From assembly GCF_009755225.1 (NCBI RefSeq), contig NZ_WQKZ01000002.1:496001-560000 (forward strand): DNA of 64,000 bases. Reading direction: 5' to 3'. Both the position numbers and the translations under genes were made by a program. Below the pieces are notes generated by a model. It worked only from the letters and a program-made list of their open reading frames with translations, had not been told where the DNA came from and made no database searches. Shown piece by piece: positions 7,930-16,075 of this stretch. Position 1 is the first letter of the stretch. The number at the start of each line of letters is the position of its first letter. This DNA is from Hymenobacter ginkgonis. GTDB lineage: Bacteria; Bacteroidota; Bacteroidia; Cytophagales; Hymenobacteraceae.

Positions 7930-9798
7930 GTGAAAACCGTTTTTACTATGCGCTATTCTCTGTTGCTACTGCCGGCTTGCTGGCTGGTTTTGCTGGCGCC
8001 CCTGCGCGCCCAGCCTACCCAGGGCGGCCTACCGCGGCCGGGCAGCTGGGCCCCCGTGAGCGGGGCTACGCTGGCCCGCGACTACGTGCGCCGGGGCGAG
8101 TTTGAGAAAGCTGCGTTCCTCTTCAGCCAGCTCAAAAGCGACGAGCAGACTACTCCCGATATTTTGCCCGACTATCTAGCTGCTTTGCAAGCTCAGAAGC
8201 GCTACAAAGACGCTGAGAAGCTCGTTAAGCGGGCCATCAAGCAACACCCCGAAGAAGGCGGCTACGGCGTGGCGCTGGGTGCCCTGTACACGGCTGCTGG
8301 TGACGCTGGCGCAGCCGATAAGCAGTACCAGCGCGTGGTAGCCCAGCTTACGCCCGCCCAAGTGGCACCGGTCGCGGCAGAGTTTAGCCGCCGCGAGCTA
8401 CCCCTGTGGGCCGAGCGCACCTACTTGCGCGGCCGCGAATTAGCCAAGAACAACACTGAATACGCGCCGCAGCTCATTCAGCTCTACACCCAAAGCCAGG
8501 AGCAGGACAAGCTGCTAGCCGAAACGCTGCACCTGCTAGAGCGTGACGAGCAGCAGCTGCCCTTTGTGCGCAATATGCTTCAAAATGCGCTGCACGAAGA
8601 AAAAGACTTCGACGCGCTCGAAAAAATACTGGTAGCCAAGGTGCAGGCCCAACCCGACCAAACCAGCTACAGCGAGCTGCTGCTGTGGCTACAAGTGCAG
8701 CGCCACGACTTTGCTGGCGCGTTAGTGCAGTCGCGGGCCCTCGACCGGCGCTCCAACAGCCAAGGCAGCCGGGTGCTGGGGCTGGCCGGCATCGCGCAGC
8801 GCAACAAAGATTATGAAACTGCTATTGCGGCCTACGACTACGTGGCTCGCGAGTACCGCACCGGGCCCTACTACAACTTGGCTCGCCAGTTGCGCCTGCA
8901 AGCCCGCGAGGCCCAAGTGCGCGACACCTACCCCGTAGACCCCGCCCAGGTGCAAGCCCTGGCCGCCGACTACGAAAAGCTGCTGGCCGAGTTGGGCCAT
9001 CGCCCCGAATCGGCGGGCGTGATGCGCAGCCTGGCCAACCTCTACGCGTTTCAGCTGGATAATAAAGCCAAGGCGATGAGCCTGTTGCAGGAAGTAATTG
9101 ACATGCCGCGAGCCGACGCCGATGTGGTGGATGAAGCTAAAACTACCCAAGGTGATTTGTACTTACTCAAGGGCGAGCCCTGGGAGGCCACGCTGCTCTA
9201 CTCGCAGGTAGAAAAAGCCCACCCTGAAGCGCCGCTGGGCTACGAGGCCAAACTGCGCAACGCTCGCCTTAGCTACTTTGCTGGTGATTTTAAGCTGGCT
9301 CAGAGCCACTTAGATATTCTGAAGGAAGCCACTACCCGCGAAATTGCCAACGATGCCATGCAGCTCTCGCTGCTCATCCAGGAAAATACGGTGGAGGATA
9401 CGTTGGGCCTCGCCCTCAAAGACTACGCGGCCGTGGAAATGCTGGTATTTCAAAACAAGATACCACAAGCCGAAACCGGTTTGACAGCGCTGCTGCGTAA
9501 ATACCCGGGCCACGCACTCACCGACGATGCCCTGTTTTTGCAGGCCAAACTTCAGCGCCGCACCGGCGACTACGCCGCCGCCATAGCTACCCTGGGCCAG
9601 CTTACCAGCAACCCCAAATACGACGTGCTGAGCGACGATGCCCTGTTTTTAACGGCCGAAATTCAGGAAGAAAACCTCAAAGACAAGGCCAAGGCCCAGG
9701 GCCTGTACCAGGAATTTCTAACTAAATACCCCGGTAGTATTTACGTGGCTGAGGCCCGCAAACGCTTCCGGCGGCTGCGCGGCGATGCCGTGCAATAG
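7930..9798 (+). CDS. Secreted tetratricopeptide-repeat protein
   Basis: 622 aa with a signal peptide (RYSLLLLPACWLVLLAPLRAQP) and a body of TPR-like helical pairs, for example PGHALTDDALFLQAKLQRR followed by SDDALFLTAEIQEENLKDKAKAQGLYQEF near the C-terminus. The last repeats resemble the outer-membrane assembly lipoprotein/YbgF type of TPR (YPGSIYVAEARKRFRRLR). GTG at 7930 is the longest start; ATG at 7948 gives an equally good, shorter signal peptide and may be the true one. It probably scaffolds a periplasmic complex. I cannot name the partner. Confidence 0.82.
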   Translation: MKTVFTMRYSLLLLPACWLVLLAPLRAQPTQGGLPRPGSWAPVSGATLARDYVRRGEFEKAAFLFSQLKSDEQTTPDILPDYLAALQAQKRYKDAEKLVKRAIKQHPEEGGYGVALGALYTAAGDAGAADKQYQRVVAQLTPAQVAPVAAEFSRRELPLWAERTYLRGRELAKNNTEYAPQLIQLYTQSQEQDKLLAETLHLLERDEQQLPFVRNMLQNALHEEKDFDALEKILVAKVQAQPDQTSYSELLLWLQVQRHDFAGALVQSRALDRRSNSQGSRVLGLAGIAQRNKDYETAIAAYDYVAREYRTGPYYNLARQLRLQAREAQVRDTYPVDPAQVQALAADYEKLLAELGHRPESAGVMRSLANLYAFQLDNKAKAMSLLQEVIDMPRADADVVDEAKTTQGDLYLLKGEPWEATLLYSQVEKAHPEAPLGYEAKLRNARLSYFAGDFKLAQSHLDILKEATTREIANDAMQLSLLIQENTVEDTLGLALKDYAAVEMLVFQNKIPQAETGLTALLRKYPGHALTDDALFLQAKLQRRTGDYAAAIATLGQLTSNPKYDVLSDDALFLTAEIQEENLKDKAKAQGLYQEFLTKYPGSIYVAEARKRFRRLRGDAVQ

Positions 9799-9918
9799 CG
9801 CGGGCTAGGGCCGGCTGCTAGCCTAAGCAGGGGGTAGAGAATTAAAAAGGACTGTGCTGCCTAATCTTGAAGGGGGTAGGGCGGCTAAGTAAGCTGCGCA
9901 CTATACCAAGGGTAAACC

Positions 9919-10032
9919 CTACCGGAAGAAAATGAACATCACGGCCAGCGCTAAAATAAACACGACGTACATCAGGCCATCTGAGAGGATGTACTGGCGG
10001 TAGCGCTGGTAAAACGCGCGGAGGCGGGACAT
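9919..10032 (-). CDS. 37-aa single-pass membrane protein
   Basis: Translating the minus strand from ATG at 10032 to TAG at 9919 gives a 37-residue protein with a basic N-terminus (MSRLRAFYQRYRQYILSDG) and one hydrophobic helix (LMYVVFILALAVMFIFF) ending in Arg. A perfect Bacteroidota -7 element (TACCTTTG on the minus strand, 10054-10061) lies 22 bases upstream and nothing else explains this gap. It is divergent from recJ. The basic N-terminus predicts N-in topology. Function is unknown; expression is inferred from promoter and composition. Confidence 0.65.
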   Translation of the reverse strand: MSRLRAFYQRYRQYILSDGLMYVVFILALAVMFIFFR

Positions 10033-10053
10033 AGGGCGGCAGCTAGAATAGGA

Positions 10054-10087
10054 CAAAGGTACGACGGCTATTTTCTGCGTACTTTTG
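10054..10087. promoter_or_regulatory. Divergent promoter pair: small membrane protein (-) and recJ (+)
   Basis: Minus-strand TACCTTTG at 10054-10061 and plus-strand TACTTTTG at 10080-10087 both match the Bacteroidota -7 consensus TAnnTTTG and point to the two flanking starts (10032 and 10113). I see no TTG at the expected -33 spacing for either, so only the -7 boxes are supported. Confidence 0.55.
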
Positions 10088-10112
10088 ATGCTATTCTTCT
10101 TATTTATTATTA

Positions 10113-11996
10113 ATGGCTGTTATACCCGAAAAGCGCTGGATTTTTGCTCCCGACCCCGATTCCACCACGGTAGCTAGCATCCGGCAGGCGCTGAATATCA
10201 GCCCTCTGTTAGCTCGTTTATTAGCGCAGCGCGGCATCGAAACGCCCGCCGCTGCCCGTGAATTTTTTGAGCCCGCCCTAACCAACCTGCACTCGCCCTG
10301 GCTGATGTGCGATATGGACCTGGCCGTAGACCGCCTGATACGGGCTTTACAGACCAACGAAAAGGTATTGGTGCTGGGCGATTATGACGTAGATGGTATT
10401 ACGTCGGTAGCCTTGGTAGTGAGCTACTTGCGCCCCCTGGGTGACGCTCCCGATACGCCTGAAGAGCAGAGCCGCTTTCAGCCCTACATCCCCGACCGGC
10501 ACCGGGAGGGCTATGGCATTTCGATGCAGGCAGTGGATTTTGCCAAGAATAGTGGTTTTGGATTGGTCATTTCGCTCGACTGCGGTATAAAGGCCGGCGA
10601 GCAGGTAGCCTACGCCAATTCGCTGGGGGTAGACTTCATTATCAGCGACCACCACCTGCCCGGTGAGGAGTTGCCGCCGGCCTTGGCTGTGCTCAACCCG
10701 AAGCGCCTCGATTGCAGCTATCCCTACCCCGACCTGTCGGGCTGTGGGGTAGGCTTTAAGCTGCTGCAAGGCCTCACCGAAAAACTGAACTTGCCCCTGG
10801 AGCCGCTTTATGCGCAGCTTGATTTGGTAACGGTGAGCATCGCGGCCGATGTAGTGCCCGTAACTGGCGAAAACCGGGTGCTAGCAGCCTATGGCCTGCG
10901 GCGCTTTAACACCACGCAGGCGGCAGCGCACAGCGCCATCAGCCAGCCCGCGGCCCACGCCGCGGCCGATACGCTCGACGGGCCAGGGCCGCTTACCCAC
11001 CAGGCCGCCGCCACCGACTACCCTACCGATGGCCTGCGCCCCGGTTTGGCCGCATTGCACGAGCTGGCAGCCCCGCGCCAAGGGCCGCTCAACTTGAGCT
11101 CCATTGTGTTTGGGTTTGCGCCGCGCATCAACGCGGCCGGGCGCATGGGCGACGCCCATCGAGCTGTGAATATGCTGCTGGCTGATAACCAACAGGAAGC
11201 CCGCTACACAGCCGAGGTAGTTGACCACATGAACCAAGAGCGCCGGCTTTCCGATGCGCGCACCACGCAAGAGGCCCTGGCGCTTATTGCGGAAGACCCA
11301 GCGGGCGCCACCGCGCCCGCTACGGTGCTTTACCAGGCGCACTGGCCGCAGGGAGTATTGGGCATTGTGGCCTCGCGCTGCCTCGACCAGTATTATCGCC
11401 CCACGGTCATTCTCACCGAGCGCGACGGCCTGGCCACGGGTTCGGCCCGGTCGGTGTCGGGCTTCGATGTGCACGAGGTGCTAGAAGCCTGCGCCCCGCT
11501 GCTGCGGCAGTTTGGTGGGCACCGGGCGGCCGCAGGCCTGGCCCTACCCATCGAAAATGTGCCAGCTTTCCGCGAGCAGTTTATGCGCGAAGTGGCCGCC
11601 CGGTTGCCCGTGGGGCAACTGCCAGTGCGCCCAGTAGACATCGATGGCTGGCTGGATTTTACCCAGCTCACCGAGGAGTTTTTAACTCAGCTCAGCCGCC
11701 TAGAGCCGTATGGCCCTGGCAACCCGGCGCCGGTCTTTGCCAGCGCGGGCGTGCGGGCGTCGCCGGGCTCGGTGCGCCCGGTGGGGGTAGCCGGCCACCT
11801 CAAAATGCGCCTCACGCAGCCTGGGCAGTCGCCGGGGGTAGCCCTCGAAGCCATCGGCTTTGGGCTGGGCCACTACCTGCCGCGCCTACTCGAAGCCCCC
11901 GATGCGCTGCTGAACGTATGCTACTCCTTGGAAATGAACGAATTCAGGGGGCAGCGCAGCTTGCAGCTGCGCCTGCTTGATGTGCGTTGGGAATAG
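10113..11996 (+). CDS. recJ: Single-stranded-DNA-specific exonuclease RecJ
   Basis: 627 aa. DHH-family motifs are all present: DYDVDGITS near residue 90 (motif I), ISDHHLP near 178 (DHH motif), and the DHHA1 nucleic-acid-binding signature GGHRAAAGLALP. RecJ degrades single-stranded DNA 5' to 3' in recombination and mismatch repair, in the cytoplasm. A roughly 45-residue Ala/His/Thr-rich insert (about nt 10915-11035) sits just before the conserved RPGLAALHELA segment. Start at ATG 10113 is fixed by the FAPDPDS N-terminus and the promoter 26 bases upstream. Confidence 0.95.
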   Translation: MAVIPEKRWIFAPDPDSTTVASIRQALNISPLLARLLAQRGIETPAAAREFFEPALTNLHSPWLMCDMDLAVDRLIRALQTNEKVLVLGDYDVDGITSVALVVSYLRPLGDAPDTPEEQSRFQPYIPDRHREGYGISMQAVDFAKNSGFGLVISLDCGIKAGEQVAYANSLGVDFIISDHHLPGEELPPALAVLNPKRLDCSYPYPDLSGCGVGFKLLQGLTEKLNLPLEPLYAQLDLVTVSIAADVVPVTGENRVLAAYGLRRFNTTQAAAHSAISQPAAHAAADTLDGPGPLTHQAAATDYPTDGLRPGLAALHELAAPRQGPLNLSSIVFGFAPRINAAGRMGDAHRAVNMLLADNQQEARYTAEVVDHMNQERRLSDARTTQEALALIAEDPAGATAPATVLYQAHWPQGVLGIVASRCLDQYYRPTVILTERDGLATGSARSVSGFDVHEVLEACAPLLRQFGGHRAAAGLALPIENVPAFREQFMREVAARLPVGQLPVRPVDIDGWLDFTQLTEEFLTQLSRLEPYGPGNPAPVFASAGVRASPGSVRPVGVAGHLKMRLTQPGQSPGVALEAIGFGLGHYLPRLLEAPDALLNVCYSLEMNEFRGQRSLQLRLLDVRWE

Positions 11997-12005
11997 CTTT
12001 TTTGA

Positions 12006-12087
12006 GCAGATAGCCAGTAGCGGCTAGCTGGTAGCCGTCTTTTCGCGTAAGGAAAGAGCTAACAGCCAGTCGCTACTGGCTATCTGC
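12006..12087. repeat. 17-bp perfect inverted repeat upstream of the exonuclease gene
   Basis: GCAGATAGCCAGTAGCG (12006-12022) and its exact reverse complement (12071-12087) enclose 48 bases and end six bases before the next start codon. No T-run follows, so it is not a standard terminator. It may cap the recJ transcript or fold in the leader of the next gene. Confidence 0.6.
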
Positions 12088-12093
12088 CTAAAA

Positions 12094-12714
12094 ATGCGTT
12101 ACGTTTCCCTCGACCTCGAAACCAGCGGGCCCGACCCACTACGCCACCAAACCCTGGAGCTAGCCGCCGTGGTGGAAGACACCCGCCGCACGGCCACTAC
12201 GCCGCTGGCCGAACTGCCCGCCTTTCGGCGCGCCCTACGCCACCCCGAAATTTGCGGCACGGCCGGCGCGCTGGCCCTCAATGCGGGCTTGCTCCAGGAG
12301 TTGTCCGACAAGAGCAGGGTAGGGGCCCCCGACATCTGCGCGCTCCACGAAGTGCTGCCGCAATTGCGCGAGTTTCTACTGGCCAACGGCTTCAAACCCA
12401 ACAAAAAGGACTGCGTAAGCGTCACGCTGGCCGGCAAAAACGTAGGAACTTACGACCTGTTGTTCCTACGGCAGCTGCCCGGCTGGGGCACGCTGGTAAA
12501 GGCTGAACCTGCCGTACTCGACCCGGCGGTGTTCTACCTCAATTGGCATAAAGACTCCCGCTTGCCTTCGATGCTCATTTGCCAAGCCCGTGCTGGCGAC
12601 GCCGAGCCCCATGTGGCGCACCAGGCGCTGGCCGATGCCCTAGAGGTGGTGCGATTGCTGAGGCCATTTTACGAGCACCCAGTTTACCAAGCGGTACGCG
12701 AGAATAACGGGTAA
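12094..12714 (+). CDS. DnaQ-like 3'-5' exonuclease (DEDDh)
   Basis: 206 aa. The N-terminus YVSLDLETSGPDP carries the exonuclease I motif (Asp7 and Glu9), NVGTYDLLFL resembles motif II, and HVAHQALADALEVVRLL supplies the His/Asp pair of the ExoIII motif. These residues bind the two metal ions in the DEDDh family (DnaQ, oligoribonuclease, RNase T). Substrate cannot be told from sequence; oligoribonuclease-like and generic exonuclease roles are both possible. It follows recJ on the same strand with an inverted repeat between. Confidence 0.8.
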   Translation: MRYVSLDLETSGPDPLRHQTLELAAVVEDTRRTATTPLAELPAFRRALRHPEICGTAGALALNAGLLQELSDKSRVGAPDICALHEVLPQLREFLLANGFKPNKKDCVSVTLAGKNVGTYDLLFLRQLPGWGTLVKAEPAVLDPAVFYLNWHKDSRLPSMLICQARAGDAEPHVAHQALADALEVVRLLRPFYEHPVYQAVRENNG

Positions 12715-12766
12715 CAGCAGAACGTCCGGCCGAACTAGTTCGGCCGGACGTTCTGCTGTTACCCGT
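12707..12766. repeat. 60-bp perfect palindrome, probable bidirectional terminator
   Basis: Bases 12707-12736 are exactly the reverse complement of 12737-12766, with no spacer (centre ACTAGT). It overlaps the last codons of the exonuclease gene and lies 23 bases from the stop of the convergent TPM gene. It shares the string CAGAACGT with the inverted repeat at 14112. Confidence 0.85.
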
Positions 12767-12788
12767 TGGTTTGGTTTTTAAGAAGGGT

Positions 12789-13640
12789 TTACCAGCTGCC
12801 ACTGGCGCCGCCGCCGCCGCTGCTACCCCCCCCAAAGCCGCCGAAGCCGCCGCCACCACCACCACCGCCCCAGCCCCCGCCACCACCGCCGCCAAACACC
12901 CCCCGGCCACCCGAGAAGTCGCCGAAGATGATGGGTGGAATAAAGCCGCCGCCAATGCCGCGCCCGCCTCGGCCGCCGCCCCCGCCCCGCGAACGCAGGA
13001 GGAAGAAGAGAACCAAAATGCCAATAATTATCCACAGGCCCGGTCCCGAACCCGAGCGGTCGCGCCGGCCACGGGGCTGCGCGTCGGCCGGGTCGGCCTT
13101 GTACTCACCTTTGGCCAGGGCGATGAGTTGGTCGGTGCCCCGGTCGAGGCCCGCATAATATTGGTTTTGCTTGAAAGCTGGCACCAGCGTATTGCTGATG
13201 ATGCGCTTAGCTAAGGCATCGGGCACGGCCCCTTCGAGGCCGTAGCCGGTCTGGATGCGCGCCACATGTTCGTCCTTAGCTACTAGCACCAAGATGCCAT
13301 TGTCCTTGCCTTTGCGGCCGATGCCCCAGGCCTCGTATAGCTTTTGGGAGTAATCAGCAATGTCGTCGCCATCGAGGTTGGGTACGGTAACCACCGCGAT
13401 TTGCGACGACGTGCTGTCGTTATAAGCCACCAGTTTTTGCTCCAGCGCCGCCACTTCCTGCGGTTGTAAGAGGCCCGCCAGGTCGTTGACGAGGCGCGGT
13501 GGGTCAGGGCGCGGCGGAATGGATTGCGCTTGCGCCACCAGGTTCAGCAGCAGCGCCAGCGCTAGTAGCCAAGGGCGCAGCCACTGTGCCGGGTGGCCTT
13601 GGCGCGTTACCGAAGGGGTAAGGAAAGAGGGGGAGTTCAT
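12789..13640 (-). CDS. TPM-domain (YgcG-like) membrane protein with glycine-rich tail
   Basis: 283 aa. A signal peptide or N-terminal anchor (WLLALALLLNLVAQAQS) leads to a TPM domain with typical motifs NDLAGLLQPQEVAALEQKL, IAVVTVPNLDG, GKDNGILVLVAKDEH and GYGLEGAVPDALAKRII. Then come a membrane helix (GLWIIIGILVLFFLLRS) and about 65 residues almost entirely Gly, Ser and Phe ending GGASGSW. The TPM domain has been linked to phosphatase-like activity in plant chloroplasts and to membrane quality control in bacteria, but a bacterial role is not settled. It overlaps the upstream TPM gene by four bases (ATGA type) and shares an operon with lemA. Confidence 0.85.
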   Translation of the reverse strand: MNSPSFLTPSVTRQGHPAQWLRPWLLALALLLNLVAQAQSIPPRPDPPRLVNDLAGLLQPQEVAALEQKLVAYNDSTSSQIAVVTVPNLDGDDIADYSQKLYEAWGIGRKGKDNGILVLVAKDEHVARIQTGYGLEGAVPDALAKRIISNTLVPAFKQNQYYAGLDRGTDQLIALAKGEYKADPADAQPRGRRDRSGSGPGLWIIIGILVLFFLLRSRGGGGGRGGRGIGGGFIPPIIFGDFSGGRGVFGGGGGGGWGGGGGGGGFGGFGGGSSGGGGASGSW

Positions 13641-14095
13641 CGGGAGGGGGTAGGGGTATCGTCCCCGTAAGAAATGTCGTCCGCCAACTCGTTTACGTCA
13701 GTTGCGGCGTCGTAAGGAAAAAACTGCCGCAACTGCTCGCCCACCAGCCGAATGCCGCGTTCCAGGCCCGTCACGTACTGCTCCTGCCGAAAATGGGTGA
13801 TAACGGTTTCTTTCACCGCCTCCCAAAACTCGTCGGGCACTGCTGCGTTGATGGCCGCATCGCCCACCACGGCAAACTGCCGGGTCTGCCAAGCCAAGTA
13901 AAACAGCACCCCATTGCGCAGCTTGGTATGGTGCATTTTGAGTTCAGCAAACACCTGGGCCGCCCGGTCGAGTGGCTCGGGGGTAGGACATTTGTCCTCC
14001 AGGTGCAGCCGAATTTCGCCCGAGGTGCGCAGTTCGGCATCCTTGATGGCTGCTACCAGCGCGGCTTCCTGGGCGGGGGTAAGAGGGTGGGTCAT
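13637..14095 (-). CDS. Small soluble TPM-domain protein
   Basis: 152 aa and no signal peptide. It is a TPM-fold protein: LRTSGEIRLHLEDKCPTPEPLDRA, MHHTKLRNGVLFYLAW, RQFAVVGDAAINAAVPDEFW and a terminal acidic segment. The pair of a secreted, Gly-tailed TPM protein and a short cytoplasmic TPM protein downstream of lemA is a recurrent Bacteroidota arrangement (from memory). It overlaps the following gene by four bases, so the two are probably translated together. The upstream gap of 151 bases to lemA holds the inverted repeat at 14112-14235. Confidence 0.85.
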   Translation of the reverse strand: MTHPLTPAQEAALVAAIKDAELRTSGEIRLHLEDKCPTPEPLDRAAQVFAELKMHHTKLRNGVLFYLAWQTRQFAVVGDAAINAAVPDEFWEAVKETVITHFRQEQYVTGLERGIRLVGEQLRQFFPYDAATDVNELADDISYGDDTPTPSR

Positions 14096-14111
14096 GGCGT
14101 TGGTGAATTAA

Positions 14112-14235
14112 CCCAAAACAGAACGTCATGCTGCGCCTGTCGAAGCATCTCGCGTGCAGCGCTAATTTCTAACGTCAGAGATTACTGCTGCACGCGAGAT
14201 GCCTCGGCAAGCTCAGCATGACGTTCTGTTTTGGG
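14112..14235. repeat. Interspersed inverted repeat, AGAACGTCATGCTG family, copy 1
   Basis: Outer arms of 22 bp (14112-14133 and 14214-14235) pair perfectly. An inner pair, GCATCTCGCGTGCAGC with GCTGCACGCGAGATGC, pairs as well, leaving a loop near 14161-14185. The outer arm core AGAACGTCATGCTG recurs in the repeat at 21374. It sits between lemA and the TPM genes of one operon, so it does not obviously serve only as a terminator. Confidence 0.8.
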
Positions 14236-14246
14236 CAGTGTTTACA

Positions 14247-14861
14247 TTACTTGCTGCCGGCCGGCGCGTTGCCGCCCATGTCGCCAAAGTCCACCTTGGG
14301 TGCGTCTTTAGCGCCGGCATCGGCCTCGAAGTAGCCTTTGGGCTGGAAGCCAAACATGCCGGCAAATAAGTTATTCGGGAATGAGCGCGTGAAGGTATTA
14401 TAGTCGTTCACGTTGGTATTGAACTTGTTGCGCTCCACGTTGATGCGGTTTTCAGTGCCTTCAATTTGGGCCTGCAATTCCTGGAAGTTGGCATTGGCCT
14501 TCAGGTCGGGATATTTCTCCGATACGGCTAGTAGGCGCCCCAGCCCCGAGGAAAGCTGGCTTTGGGCAGCCTGAAATTTTTGGAGGTTTTCGGGCGTCAA
14601 CTGGTCAGCCGAGAGCTGCACGCTGGTGGCTTTGGCGCGCGCTTCAATTACCCCTTCGAGGGTAGACTTTTCAAAGTTGGCTGCGCCTTTCACCGTGTTC
14701 ACGAGGTTGGGAATAAGGTCGGAGCGGCGCTGATAGGCGCTTTGTACGTTGGCCCATTGGCTCTTAACGGCCTGGTCGCGCTGCACCATGCCGTTGTAGC
14801 CGCACGACGACTGCGAAATCAGCGTCACCAACGTGGCGAAGTAAAGGAGAAGGCGTTTCAT
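14247..14861 (-). CDS. lemA: LemA-family lipoprotein
   Basis: 204 aa. The N-terminus is a lipoprotein signal (LYFATLVTLISQSSCGYNG, lipobox SSC). The body is the LemA helical domain: AVKSQWANVQSAYQRRSDLIP, TVKGAANFEKSTLEGVIEARAK, YPDLKANANFQELQAQIEGTENRI and NDYNTFTRSFPNNLFA. LemA proteins are envelope-anchored coiled-coil proteins of unknown biochemical function, often beside TPM genes as here. Lead gene of the minus-strand lemA-TPM-TPM cluster. Confidence 0.92.
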   Translation of the reverse strand: MKRLLLYFATLVTLISQSSCGYNGMVQRDQAVKSQWANVQSAYQRRSDLIPNLVNTVKGAANFEKSTLEGVIEARAKATSVQLSADQLTPENLQKFQAAQSQLSSGLGRLLAVSEKYPDLKANANFQELQAQIEGTENRINVERNKFNTNVNDYNTFTRSFPNNLFAGMFGFQPKGYFEADAGAKDAPKVDFGDMGGNAPAGSK

Positions 14862-15042
14862 GGTGTGAAGGGTTTCTAAGTGCTGAGATTTAGCTTTGAG
14901 GCTCAGCGGTGAGAAAGAAAAGAATTAGCCGGCCGTAACCACTACTTGGCTGCGGTGGTTATGCTGGCCGACCGGCGCAAAGTACGCAGCCGCCCGGCAA
15001 CGGTTGTACCGTCCTATCTTTCCGCCCTTGCCACTCCTATCC

Positions 15043-16056
15043 ATGAAAGCCATTATCCCCGTTGCCGGCATCGGCTCGCGCCTGCGCCCCCACACCCACA
15101 CCCAGCCTAAAAGCCTGGTGCCAGTGGCCGGCAACACCATCCTAGGCCACATCATCGACCGGCTGCGCGGAGCTGGGCTCACCGAGTTCGTGTTCATCAT
15201 CGGCTATCTGGGCGAGAAAATTGAGCAGTACGTACGCCACCACTACCCCGACATGAACGCCACCTTCGTGGTGCAGGAGCCCCGCGAAGGCCTAGGCCAC
15301 GCCTTGTGGCTGGCCCGCGACACGTTTCGGCACGATACCGATGGCGTGCTCATCCTGCTCGGCGATACCATTGTCGATGTCGATTTGCCAGCCCTGCTGC
15401 GCCAGCCCGGCTCGGTGCTGGCCGTGAAGGAAGTAAAAACGCCCAGCCTCTTTGGCCTCGTCGAAACCGGCACCGACGGCCTAGTGAGCCGCGTGGTGGA
15501 GAAACCGCGCATCCCCAAATCGAACTACGCCATGGTCGGCCTCTACAAACTGGCCAATTCCGAGAAGCTGGCTCAGGCCCTGGAGTGGCTCATCGAAACT
15601 GGCCGCCGCACCCACGGCGAGTTTCAGCTTACCGATGCCCTCATGCACCTCATCGAGGAAGGCGAAACGATGCACACCGCCGCCGTGGACAACTGGTTTG
15701 ACTGTGGCCGCAAGGAAACCCTGCTCGAAGCCAACGCCCGCCTACTCGACCAGCCCGAGTTTCGGGTGGTGCTCAACTACCCCGATTTTCCAAATACGGT
15801 CATCATTCCGCCCGTCAGCATCGGGGTCGATTGCCGCATCGAGCATTCCATCATTGGCCCCAACGTGGCCATCGGCGACCGCACCATCATCCGTCATACC
15901 ATCATCAGCGACAGTATTATCGGTTCATATTCCGAGCTCAGTTCAGCCGTGATGAGCGACTGTATCGTGGGCTCCGACGCCTCGTTCCGCGGCCTCAACC
16001 ATAGTCTCAACCTCGGCGATAATACCGAGATAGACTATAGCCAAGCAAAAGGGTAG
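15043..16056 (+). CDS. Sugar-phosphate nucleotidyltransferase
   Basis: 337 aa from ATG 15043. An in-frame ATG at 15004 would add 13 residues lacking family similarity. The N-terminus MKAIIPVAGIGSRLRPHT contains the GxGxRLxP nucleotide-binding signature; PKSLVPVAG supplies the catalytic Lys; LLGDTIVDVD is the metal-binding Asp motif. The C-terminal ~90 residues (VIIPPVSIGVDCRIEHSIIGPNVAIGDRTIIR) are a left-handed beta-helix of hexapeptides. It resembles glucose-1-phosphate thymidylyl- or uridylyltransferases used for surface polysaccharides. Which sugar and nucleotide it uses is not determinable. It runs towards panC, 20 bases apart, with no clear terminator between. Confidence 0.88.
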   Translation: MKAIIPVAGIGSRLRPHTHTQPKSLVPVAGNTILGHIIDRLRGAGLTEFVFIIGYLGEKIEQYVRHHYPDMNATFVVQEPREGLGHALWLARDTFRHDTDGVLILLGDTIVDVDLPALLRQPGSVLAVKEVKTPSLFGLVETGTDGLVSRVVEKPRIPKSNYAMVGLYKLANSEKLAQALEWLIETGRRTHGEFQLTDALMHLIEEGETMHTAAVDNWFDCGRKETLLEANARLLDQPEFRVVLNYPDFPNTVIIPPVSIGVDCRIEHSIIGPNVAIGDRTIIRHTIISDSIIGSYSELSSAVMSDCIVGSDASFRGLNHSLNLGDNTEIDYSQAKG

Positions 16057-16075
16057 GGGTAGGAAAAGCTCCGTG

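Noticed and set aside
12766..13214. Pro- and Ala-rich plus-strand frames opposite the TPM gene
   Set aside because: They mirror the glycine-rich tail of the minus-strand TPM protein and carry no start signal.
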